Below, in pieces: positions 6,385 through 13,142 of a stretch of 22,074 nucleotides of DNA (position 1 is the first letter of the stretch; each line of letters starts with the position of its first letter). This DNA is from Bacteroidaceae bacterium (GTDB lineage: Bacteria; Bacteroidota; Bacteroidia; Bacteroidales; Bacteroidaceae): NCBI GenBank assembly GCA_900769465.1, contig CAAGGT010000330.1:1-22074 (forward strand), in the 5' to 3' direction. The notes below the pieces were generated by a model, which had not been told where the DNA came from, did no database searches, and saw only the letters and a list, made by a program, of their open reading frames with translations. The position numbers were made by a program, and so were the translations under genes.

Positions 6385-7989
6385 ATGGCTGAAACAAAAT
6401 TCATCTTCGTTACCGGCGGTGTTGCATCGTCTCTTGGTAAAGGTATCATCTCGGCATCTATCGGAAAGCTGCTTCAGGCGAGAGGATACAAGGTTACAAT
6501 CCAGAAATTTGACCCCTATATCAACGTGTCTCCGGGAACGCTGAACCCACAGGAGCATGGTGAGTGTTATATTACTATCGACGGCCACGAGGCCGACCTT
6601 GACCTGGGCCACTATGAGCGTTTCACAGACATAAAGACCACACGTTGGAACACCTTTACAACGGGCCGCATCTACAGCGAGGTTATCGAGAAGGAGCGTC
6701 GTGGCGAGTATCTTGGCAAGACCGTACAGGTTATTCCTCATATCACAGACGAAATCAAGCGCAAGATGAAGCGCGGCAGCACAAAGGAGAAGTTCGACTT
6801 TGTGATTACCGAGATTGGCGGTACTGTAGGCGATATCGAAGGTCTGCCGTTCCTTGAGGCTATCCGCCAGTTGAAGTGGGAGCTTGGCCGTCGCGCGGTT
6901 TGCGTTCACTTGACATACGTTCCTTATCTTTCTGCGGCCGGCGAGCTCAAGACAAAGCCTACACAGCACTCTGTGAAGCAGTTGCAGAGCCTTGGTATAC
7001 AGCCCGACTGCCTTGTACTCCGTGCCGAGCACAAGTTGAGTACAGGTCTTTGCAAGAAGGTTGCAAGCTTCTGTAACGTTATGCCCGACTGCGTTGTGCA
7101 GAGCCTCGATGTTCCCTCAATCTACGAGGTGCCCATCAAGATGCAGGAGCAGGGCTTGGATGCTGCCATCCTGCGCCTCACTGGCGAGGAGGTTGGCGAG
7201 ACCCCCGAGATGAAGCCTTGGCGTACATTCGTTGAGCGCCGCAACAATGCAAAGAAGGTTATCAATATTGGTCTTGTTGGTAAATATGACCTCCAGGATG
7301 CATACAAGAGTATCCACGAGAGCCTTTCGCAGTGCGGTACATACAACGATTGCAAAATCAAGCCTCACTTCATCAACAGCGAGAAGATTACCGAGGAGAA
7401 TGTAGCACAGGCACTCAAGGGCATGGATGGCTACATCATCTGTCCGGGTGTCGGTCCACGCGGCTTCGAGGGTAAGGTTATTGCTGCAAAGTACTGCCGC
7501 GAGAACAACCTTGTGACACTTGGTATCGGTCTCGGTATGCAGGTTATGGCCATTGAGGTTGCACGTAACCTCCTTGGTTATGCCGATGCAAACAGCTACG
7601 AGATGAACGAGTCTACAGGCCACCGCATCGTTGATGTCATGGAGGACTTGAAGAGCGTTGGCAATCCATTCGGTACAATGCGCCGTGGCGGTTACGATAC
7701 CGTTATTGCAAAGGATAGCAAGGCATACGCAATCTATGGCGAGGAGAAGATTGTGGAACGTCACTATCACCGTTATGAGTTGAACACAGAGTATCGCGAT
7801 GCTCTTGTCGGCGCAGGCTTGGCTTGCACCGGTATTCACCCCGACAGTGGTTTGGTTGACATTGTCGAGTTCCCTGCCTGTGACTGGTACATGGGCGTAA
7901 TCTACGAGCCACAGTACTCAAGTACAGTTCTTCACCCATCACCTGTGGTAATGGATTTTGTAAAGAATGTTGTAGCACGCAAGAATTAA
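6385..7989 (+). CDS. pyrG: CTP synthase homologue with a degenerate glutaminase active site
   Basis: CTP synthases make CTP from UTP, ATP and ammonia, normally freed from glutamine by a C-terminal class I amidotransferase domain. The 534-residue product aligns end to end (E. coli has 545). Synthetase residues look sound: the P-loop FVTGGVASSLGKG (11-20), QKFDPYINV, ADLDLGHYERF (metal ligand D73), EIGGTVGDIEGLPF (E143) and KTKPTQHSVKQL. The glutaminase half keeps its fold signature but not its chemistry. The family's GICLGMQ reads GIGLGMQ (Gly382 for the nucleophile). FHPEF reads YEPQY (Glu508 for His, Gln510 for Glu). The oxyanion-loop motif PGGFGYRG reads PGVGPRG. Asp in NVDPGT is Ser49. The start at 6385 (MAETKFIFVTGG) is preferred over 6340 because of the promoter and family alignment. 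Glutamine use should be lost; ammonia-dependent synthesis may remain. Confidence 0.92.
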   Translation: MAETKFIFVTGGVASSLGKGIISASIGKLLQARGYKVTIQKFDPYINVSPGTLNPQEHGECYITIDGHEADLDLGHYERFTDIKTTRWNTFTTGRIYSEVIEKERRGEYLGKTVQVIPHITDEIKRKMKRGSTKEKFDFVITEIGGTVGDIEGLPFLEAIRQLKWELGRRAVCVHLTYVPYLSAAGELKTKPTQHSVKQLQSLGIQPDCLVLRAEHKLSTGLCKKVASFCNVMPDCVVQSLDVPSIYEVPIKMQEQGLDAAILRLTGEEVGETPEMKPWRTFVERRNNAKKVINIGLVGKYDLQDAYKSIHESLSQCGTYNDCKIKPHFINSEKITEENVAQALKGMDGYIICPGVGPRGFEGKVIAAKYCRENNLVTLGIGLGMQVMAIEVARNLLGYADANSYEMNESTGHRIVDVMEDLKSVGNPFGTMRRGGYDTVIAKDSKAYAIYGEEKIVERHYHRYELNTEYRDALVGAGLACTGIHPDSGLVDIVEFPACDWYMGVIYEPQYSSTVLHPSPVVMDFVKNVVARKN

Positions 7990-8004
7990 AACTAGAATCC
8001 TATA

Positions 8005-8263
8005 ATAACGTGAGTTCGATATAAGCTAAATCAAATCGCTAACCTGTCATCCCGACAGAGCGTAGCGACGAAACTTTAGTTCGACAACACTTGCAGCAGT
8101 TGGTTACACGTAGCGCAGGCGAAGTTTGCGCCGTGTAGGTTGCGATAAGCAAGGATTGTCAAAGGATCTCTGAATCCGCGTATAATGAGATTCATCACAC
8201 AAGGTTCGGAATGACAAAATAAGCTAAATTTTAGTATAAATTCTTATATCGAACTCACGTTAT
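8005..8263. mobile_element. MITE-like non-coding element with 21-bp terminal inverted repeats, possibly nested
   Basis: The ends 8005-8025 and 8243-8263 are perfect 21-bp inverted repeats (outer end ATAACGTGAGTTCG). Each contains a TA near its edge, which would suit a TA-inserting element, though the exact target duplication is not clear. Inside, TGTCATCCCGA (8045-8055) faces TCGGAATGACA (8206-8216), a second imperfect inverted pair resembling GTCATCCC...GGAATGAC repeats common in Bacteroidales and other bacteria. The 11-bp direct repeat ATAAGCTAAAT occurs at 8021-8031 and 8219-8229 and frames the inner part. An internal hairpin (GCGCA...TGCGC) lies near 8110-8132. No open reading frame of note is present, so mobility would depend on a transposase elsewhere. 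It separates pyrG from its terminator. Confidence 0.7.
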
Positions 8264-8273
8264 AATAGTAATA

Positions 8274-8304
8274 AGCGAATGACTGCCGGTCATTCGCTTT
8301 TTTT
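8274..8304 (+). terminator. Intrinsic terminator of pyrG
   Basis: AGCGAATGAC (8274-8283) pairs perfectly with GTCATTCGCT (8289-8298) around a five-base loop and runs into seven Ts. It lies 285 nt after the pyrG stop only because the inverted-repeat element sits in between; without that element it would be about 26 nt downstream. Confidence 0.9.
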
Positions 8305-8376
8305 ATGCCTTTGGTAAATACTAGAACGGCAATATATCCTATCAATAAAGGGATTTTTTATATGTTAACTTCTTTT

Positions 8377-8444
8377 AACTATTATAATTAGTTTGCCAAG
8401 TAAAAAATATAGTTCTTTGCGGTGTGAACTAAAAAATATAGTTC
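8377..8444. promoter_or_regulatory. Three tandem dyads upstream of blaI, likely BlaI operators
   Basis: Three copies of the dyad AACTA-N7-TAGTT occur: 8377-8393 (perfect), 8397-8415 (left arm CAAGTA, one mismatch inside AACTA) and 8426-8444 (perfect, extended to GAACTA-N7-TAGTTC). Centres are near 8385, 8406 and 8435, so spacing is about 21 and 29 nt. A weaker TAGTT half-site follows at 8461-8465. They sit 46-113 nt before the blaI ATG, where the promoter must be. BlaI-family repressors bind inverted repeats as dimers and control their own operon, so autoregulation is the natural reading. No clean TTTG/TAnnTTTG pair could be placed. Confidence 0.6.
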
Positions 8445-8489
8445 GTCACAACAAATTTTATAGTTTGATAATATAAAAAACTCAATATC

Positions 8490-8849
8490 ATGAAGAACTT
8501 GACAAAAAGAGAAGAGGAACTGATGAAACTCTTTTGGGAGAAAGGTGCATTGTTTGTAAAGGAAATCATTGACTTGCTCGATGAACCCAAACCGCACTTC
8601 AATACAATATCTACAATTGTGCGTGGATTGGAGGCAAAGGGCTACGTGGCGCACGAGGCTTTCGGCAACACCCACCGTTATTATGCCGCCGTGAGCGAGG
8701 CCGAATATGGCAAGCTGTCGTTGGGTAGTGTGGTGAGCCGTTACTTCGGCAGTTCGTATCTGAATGCTGTATCGTCGCTTGTAAAGGAGGAGAAGATTTC
8801 GCTCGATGAACTTAAAGAACTGATTGAATTGGTTGAAAAACAGAAATAA
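8490..8849 (+). CDS. BlaI/MecI/CopY-family transcriptional repressor
   Basis: A 119-residue winged-helix repressor. It begins MKNLTKREEELMKLFWEKGALFVKEIIDLL, then shows the recognition region KPHFNTISTIVRGLEAKGYVAHEAFGNTHRYYAAVS and a short helical dimerisation tail to KQK. In characterised systems these repressors are cleaved or inactivated after the membrane metalloprotease partner senses an envelope signal. The partner gene starts 8 nt after this stop, and three candidate operator dyads lie upstream. No beta-lactamase or copper gene is present, so the regulated target may be the operon itself or a distant gene; the gene symbol is left blank for that reason. Confidence 0.92.
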   Translation: MKNLTKREEELMKLFWEKGALFVKEIIDLLDEPKPHFNTISTIVRGLEAKGYVAHEAFGNTHRYYAAVSEAEYGKLSLGSVVSRYFGSSYLNAVSSLVKEEKISLDELKELIELVEKQK

Positions 8850-8857
8850 TCATTGCT

Positions 8858-11515
8858 ATGGGCGCATTTATTGTTTACCTAATCAAGTCATCGCTTCTGT
8901 TGGCGATGCTGGTTTCGCTCTTCATGCTCTTTATGAGCCGCGAGACTTTTCACAAGCTCAACCGCTATCTGTTGCTGTGCATTGTTGTGGTGTCATTGGT
9001 TTTGCCTTTTGTCAATGTGGGGATGAGTACTCCGTTGCAGGGTGTTTTTGACTTTATTGAAAATGGTGACCGGGTGGCTGAAGTGGGGGCTCCTGTTGTC
9101 GATGTCTTGCCGATGTATGAGACAACCGAGCAGCCTGTTGCAATGGCTGATGCTGTTCCGGTTATGGATGTTGCCCCTGTACCCATTGAGGGAAAGGGTA
9201 GTGCTGCACCATTGTGGCAGATAATAGTATTGGCTGTTTATGTCTTGGGCGTAGTGCTCCTTGTAATAAGGCAGTTGGTTATGTATGTACAGTTGTCGCG
9301 CCTTATTATGCGAAGTAGAAAGGCCACAGCCGAGCAGTACGGCCTGGATGATGTTAAACTGCGTTTGCACAGCGGCGAGGAGAAACCTTTCAGTTGGTTT
9401 GGCTGGGTAGTGGTGTCAAACAATGATATGGCCGAGGGTGCGCACGAGATACTCATCCACGAGACTGCACACGTCAGGGCAGGGCACTCATGGGATATAA
9501 TGCTTGCCGATGCTGTGATAATAATGCAATGGTTCAACCCGCTTGCGTGGATAATGAAGAATACTCTGAAGGATATACACGAGTTCGAGGCCGATGAGGC
9601 TGTTATTTCCTCGGGCGTGAATGCAAAACAATACCAATTATTGATAATAAAAAAAGCCGTTGGCGCAAGGCTCTACTCTATTGCCAACAGCTTTAATCAC
9701 AGTTTAACTAAAAAACGTATCACTATGATGTGTAAAGAAAAATCAAACAAGTGGAGTCGTGCAAAGGCTTTGTACATACTCCCGGTTGCAGCAATTGCTG
9801 CGCTCTCGTTCTCAACAGCAGAGAATGCAAATGCCGAACCTACCGGCAAAGTTAATGAAATTGTTTCTGATGACACAATTTCCGGTGTAGAAAAAAACAG
9901 TAAAGTGACTTCTCTTAAGCTGCCGGCCGGCAAGGAATGGATGTATGCCCATTTATGTTACATGGATGGGAGCACCGGCAACAACGAGAGTGTCTGCATT
10001 GCTTACATAAGGGGAGCAGAGGGAGAGAATGTAGGTTATTTCCGTGGAACGACCGATGAGTTCGACAATGCCCGCGAAGGGTACGCACCCGGTTACTTTG
10101 TTGTTCCTTTGAGGAATGTTAAACTGGATAAGAATGTGATGACATTCAGCATTTATGCCGATGATGCAACAATTCTCCGGAATCCGGTAAAGTGCAGCGA
10201 GTGCGGTATTGTAAATGCTGTAAACAATGGTGAGCTGTGGAAGAACGATGCTTCATATTTCAAAAGCAAGAAGGCCGATTTTAAGCTGATTCTTGGCCCA
10301 AGGTCAGTACTGCAGAACCTTACTAATCCTTATGTGGGTGGCGAGCGTGTTCTGGGAGGTGTTGAGATTGACTATGTTTATGACAATACCTCTGATGAAC
10401 TTGCCGATGATAACCCCGATAAGATTCATCAGGTTGTCGAGGTTCAGCCCGAGTTCCCCGGAGGAATGAAGGAGATGATGAAATTTATACAGTATAATCT
10501 TAAATACCCCGAGTCGGCAAAGGCGGCCGGTACTGAAGGTAAGGCGTTTGTGCAGTTTGTTGTTAAGGCCGATGGTTCAATAGAGAATGTAGAGATAATG
10601 CACTCTTCGGGCGATGCGTCACTCGATGCCGAGGCTTTGAGGGTGGTGAAGGCAATGCCAAAATGGAGGCCCGCAATAAACAAGGGCGAGGCTGTGAATG
10701 TGAAGTTTGTTCTTCCAATTGTCTATAAACTCCCCAAAGAGGCTAATGGTAATGGCATATATATGTCCGAAAGCAATAAGGAAAAGCTGCTTGTAGTATC
10801 GGGTGGTGCCATATACGATGGTGATATAAATGACATCGACCCCGGTACAATTGAGAGCGTTGAGATTGTTAAATTTCCGGACCTTACTCCCGAACTTCAG
10901 GAAAAATTAAAGGCAACAGGTAAGGAGGGTGTAATGTATATAAACATAAAAAAAGAGAAGAGTAATTCGGCTGCAGGAAATGAGGCTGTGTTCACGGTCT
11001 GTGAAAAGATGCCTGAATTCCCCGGTGGGCAACAGGAGCTTATGAAGTATTTGAGTCGTAATATCAAGTATCCGCAGACAGCGCGTGATGCCGAGGTGAT
11101 GGGTAAGGTTTTTGTACGCTTTTTGGTAAACAAGGAGGGTGCTGTGGTTGATGCAAATGTGCTGAAGGGTGAATATTCAAAATATGTTTATAGTGCAGAG
11201 GCAATTTCTTTGAAGAACCACATAGCAAAGAAACAGGAAGAACTGGAAATACTTGCGGCAGATGGTGTCTCAATAGACATACTCAGACGTCGTGGAATGG
11301 AGTTACAGGAGTTGCAAGTTCAGGCTTACAGCAGCATAGAGAAAAACGGTGGACGAACTGAAGTGAAAGTGGAAGCCGGTGATGCTGCTGTAAAGGCGCT
11401 CGAGGCCGAGGCCGTACGTGTAGTTTCTTCAATGCCGGCGTGGAATCCCGGAATGCAAGGCGGCAAGCCTGTCAACACGCAGTATGTGTTGCCGATAGTG
11501 TTCCGTTTGAACTGA
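8858..11515 (+). CDS. M56 (BlaR1-like) membrane metallopeptidase fused to two TonB C-terminal-like domains
   Basis: An 885-residue membrane protein. Hydrophobic helices lie at about residues 4-24, 38-55 and 120-140, followed by the zinc-protease motif HETAH (201-205) and a downstream EFEADEAV helix with the third ligand. A further hydrophobic segment at about 303-322 ends the M56 unit. The rest should be outside the membrane. About 525-625 is a TonB C-terminal-like domain (PEFPGGMKEMMKFI, LKYPESAKAAGTEGKAFV, ALRVVKAMPKWRPA). About 634-698 resembles the plug segment of TonB-dependent receptors (SGGAIYDGDINDIDPGTIES, GVMYINIKKEK). About 709-885 is a second TonB-like domain, split after DANVLKG by roughly 70 mostly helical residues before ALEAEAVRVVSSMPAWNPG. 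It probably senses envelope stress and controls the upstream BlaI repressor. Ligand and substrate are unknown. Confidence 0.88.
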   Translation: MGAFIVYLIKSSLLLAMLVSLFMLFMSRETFHKLNRYLLLCIVVVSLVLPFVNVGMSTPLQGVFDFIENGDRVAEVGAPVVDVLPMYETTEQPVAMADAVPVMDVAPVPIEGKGSAAPLWQIIVLAVYVLGVVLLVIRQLVMYVQLSRLIMRSRKATAEQYGLDDVKLRLHSGEEKPFSWFGWVVVSNNDMAEGAHEILIHETAHVRAGHSWDIMLADAVIIMQWFNPLAWIMKNTLKDIHEFEADEAVISSGVNAKQYQLLIIKKAVGARLYSIANSFNHSLTKKRITMMCKEKSNKWSRAKALYILPVAAIAALSFSTAENANAEPTGKVNEIVSDDTISGVEKNSKVTSLKLPAGKEWMYAHLCYMDGSTGNNESVCIAYIRGAEGENVGYFRGTTDEFDNAREGYAPGYFVVPLRNVKLDKNVMTFSIYADDATILRNPVKCSECGIVNAVNNGELWKNDASYFKSKKADFKLILGPRSVLQNLTNPYVGGERVLGGVEIDYVYDNTSDELADDNPDKIHQVVEVQPEFPGGMKEMMKFIQYNLKYPESAKAAGTEGKAFVQFVVKADGSIENVEIMHSSGDASLDAEALRVVKAMPKWRPAINKGEAVNVKFVLPIVYKLPKEANGNGIYMSESNKEKLLVVSGGAIYDGDINDIDPGTIESVEIVKFPDLTPELQEKLKATGKEGVMYINIKKEKSNSAAGNEAVFTVCEKMPEFPGGQQELMKYLSRNIKYPQTARDAEVMGKVFVRFLVNKEGAVVDANVLKGEYSKYVYSAEAISLKNHIAKKQEELEILAADGVSIDILRRRGMELQELQVQAYSSIEKNGGRTEVKVEAGDAAVKALEAEAVRVVSSMPAWNPGMQGGKPVNTQYVLPIVFRLN

Positions 11516-11521
11516 ATTTTG

Positions 11522-11582
11522 TAGGTGCGAACCGATGTGTTCGCCCAACAACTGAGTAATAAACAACACCGGTCTGCCCCTA
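11522..11582. repeat. Degenerate dispersed palindromic repeat
   Basis: TAGGTGCGAACCGATGTG followed by TTCGCCC forms a local hairpin (GCGAAC with GTTCGC). The right end GGTCTGCCCCTA is partly complementary to the left end TAGGTGCGAACC. It resembles the small GTAGGGGCGAAC...GTCTGCCCCTAC palindromes scattered between genes in many Bacteroidales and other genomes. It starts 7 nt after the M56 stop and could help end that transcript, although there is no T-run. Confidence 0.5.
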
Positions 11583-11713
11583 AATTTATACTCCTTTTAA
11601 TCAAATTTAACTAAACGATGTGTAACAAAACGGGACTTTGCACGTCCTTATTGTAAAAGCGTAAAGATTAAGTAAAAAATGTATGGCAGGGCTGGTGGTT
11701 CTCTCTGCCTGTG

Positions 11714-11772
11714 GATACGCGACTCCCGGCATCGTAATGTGTCTGAATGCTCTGATGCCGGAGTCGCGTATC
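11714..11772. repeat. Long stem-loop abutting the stop of the small wecB-coupled ORF
   Basis: GATACGCGACTCCCGGCATC (11714-11733) pairs with GATGCCGGAGTCGCGTATC (11754-11772), a 19-20 bp stem with one unpaired base, around a 20-nt loop. Read on the minus strand it begins at the base right after the TAA of the 57-residue ORF, so it probably ends or protects the 3' end of the glycosyltransferase-wecB transcript. No T-run follows in either direction, so it is not a standard intrinsic terminator. Confidence 0.7.
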
Positions 11773-11946
11773 TTATTCTTGTTCAACCTCTCTCCAGAGA
11801 GTCTGTGCGTTTGATTCTGTGTCCTGATTGTTGAGGGCTGTGAGTGCTGCCCATTTGATGATGTCGATTTTTTCAAGAAAAACATTGCCATCAAGGGAGA
11901 ACTTCCAACGGTTGTGCAGAAAATAGGTGTGTTGAACTGATTGCAT
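11773..11946 (-). CDS. Small ORF of 57 residues, translationally coupled to wecB
   Basis: The wecB stop TGA overlaps two in-frame ATGs (ATGATG at 11944-11949). The frame reads MQSVQHTYFLHNRWKFSLDG, then about 20 residues including FLEKIDIIKWAALTALNNQD, and ends in TLWREVEQE at a TAA at 11773-11775. It is rich in aromatic and charged residues, without low-complexity runs or membrane segments, and looks like a folded, partly helical soluble protein. I do not recognise the family. Overlap with wecB, position before a strong stem-loop and protein-like composition favour a real gene. Its short length means chance cannot be excluded. Confidence 0.5.
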   Translation of the reverse strand: MQSVQHTYFLHNRWKFSLDGNVFLEKIDIIKWAALTALNNQDTESNAQTLWREVEQE

Positions 11947-13097
11947 CATTTCAATCTTGCTGCAATGCGGCCGCAGGCGAGTCCATCGCCATAAGGGTTC
12001 ACAGCCTTGCTCATTGCATCGTAGTGTGCCTGGTCGTCGAGGAGTGCCGAAACCTCGCCCACAATCTTATCGTAGTTTGTGCCTACAAGCTTCACCGTGC
12101 CGGCCTCAAGTGCCTCGGGGCGCTCGGTTGTGTCGCGCATCACAAGCACCGGCTTGCCCAGTCCGGGAGCCTCCTCCTGGATGCCACCGCTGTCGGTGAG
12201 TACAATGTTGCTCTTTTCCATCAGATATACGAATGAGAGGTACTCAAGCGGCTCAATGAAGAACATATTGCCCAGGTTGCTCAAATCCTCGCCAAATACC
12301 TCGTGTATAGGCTTGCGTACGTTTGGATTCAGGTGCATTGGGTATACAAAGTCCACATCGGGGTATTTTATTGTAAGGTCCTTGATGGCTGTACACATGT
12401 TGATGAAACCATCTCCGAAATTCTCGCGGCGGTGGCCGGTGATAAGTACAAGCTTCTTGCCATTTGCAAGACGGTTGACATCGTATCCGGCTTGTGCAAG
12501 CTGCGTCTGCAGTTCACTGTTGAGTGCCTTATCCTCCTTTATCTTGTTCACAACCCAATAGAGTGCGTCGATGACTGTGTTGCCCGTTACGGTGATACTC
12601 TCCTCGGCTACAGCCTCGCGCAAGAGGTTGGCCTTGCTGAGTGGAGTGGGGGCGAAATTGTATGTTGCAATGCGTCCGGTAATCTGGCGGTTCATCTCCT
12701 CGGGCCACGGGCTGTAGATGTTGTGTGTGCGCAGGCCGGCCTCGACGTGACCTACGGGGATTTGCTGGTAGAATGCAGCAAGTGCAGCAGCGGTGCTTGT
12801 CGTTGTGTCGCCGTGGACAAGAACGACATCGGGCTGCGCCTCCTTGAGGACGTCGCGCATTCCTGTGAGCACGCGGGCTGTGACATCGTAGAGGTCTTGT
12901 CCCTGTTTCATTATGTTGAGGTCGTAGTCCGGTGTTATTTCAAAGAGTTGTAGCACTTGGTCAAGCATCTGGCGATGCTGGCCGGTGACGCATACAATTG
13001 TCTTGAACGTTTGCGGCTGTGCCAGAAATTCTTTTACTAACGGAGCCATCTTGATGGCCTCGGGGCGCGTGCCGAATACGAGCATTACAGTCTTCAT
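11946..13097 (-). CDS. wecB: UDP-N-acetylglucosamine 2-epimerase (non-hydrolysing)
   Basis: The enzyme interconverts UDP-GlcNAc and UDP-ManNAc in the cytoplasm, supplying ManNAc-type sugars for surface polysaccharides. The 383-residue product carries FGTRPEAIKMAPL (residues 8-20), TGQHRQML, VLVHGDTTTS, VGHVEAGLRT, SPWPEEMNRQITG, TVTGNTVIDAL, LITGHRRENFG and LTDSGGIQEEAPGLGKPVLVMRDTTERPE. These contain the arginine, aspartate, glutamate and histidine active-site residues of the GT-B-like epimerase family. Length is typical. The start ATG at 13097 directly precedes the nucleotide-binding strand. It follows the nucleotidyltransferase-like gene by 45 nt, and its stop overlaps a small downstream ORF. 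No UDP-ManNAc dehydrogenase gene is in the window. Confidence 0.95.
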   Translation of the reverse strand: MKTVMLVFGTRPEAIKMAPLVKEFLAQPQTFKTIVCVTGQHRQMLDQVLQLFEITPDYDLNIMKQGQDLYDVTARVLTGMRDVLKEAQPDVVLVHGDTTTSTAAALAAFYQQIPVGHVEAGLRTHNIYSPWPEEMNRQITGRIATYNFAPTPLSKANLLREAVAEESITVTGNTVIDALYWVVNKIKEDKALNSELQTQLAQAGYDVNRLANGKKLVLITGHRRENFGDGFINMCTAIKDLTIKYPDVDFVYPMHLNPNVRKPIHEVFGEDLSNLGNMFFIEPLEYLSFVYLMEKSNIVLTDSGGIQEEAPGLGKPVLVMRDTTERPEALEAGTVKLVGTNYDKIVGEVSALLDDQAHYDAMSKAVNPYGDGLACGRIAARLK

Positions 13098-13142
13098 TGT
13101 TATCTCTTTTTTATGTTTTTTTAATGTTTGTCCGTCTTGCGG

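Noticed and set aside
7117..7839. Open frame of 240 codons antisense to pyrG
   Set aside because: It is a reverse-complement shadow of a conserved gene; its Leu/Cys/His/Val-rich product has no family motifs.
8005..8263. Possibility that the inverted-repeat element is a CRISPR or an integron attC array
   Set aside because: There is no regularly spaced direct-repeat series and no cas or integrase gene; only one pair of long inverted ends is present.
8490..11515. Calling the blaI-M56 operon a beta-lactam resistance locus
   Set aside because: No beta-lactamase or penicillin-binding sensor domain is present; the extracellular part is TonB-like instead.
11607..11894. Open frame of 95 codons on the minus strand after wecB
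   Set aside because: It runs through the long stem-loop and competes with the 57-residue frame that is coupled to wecB. The composition is unconvincing.
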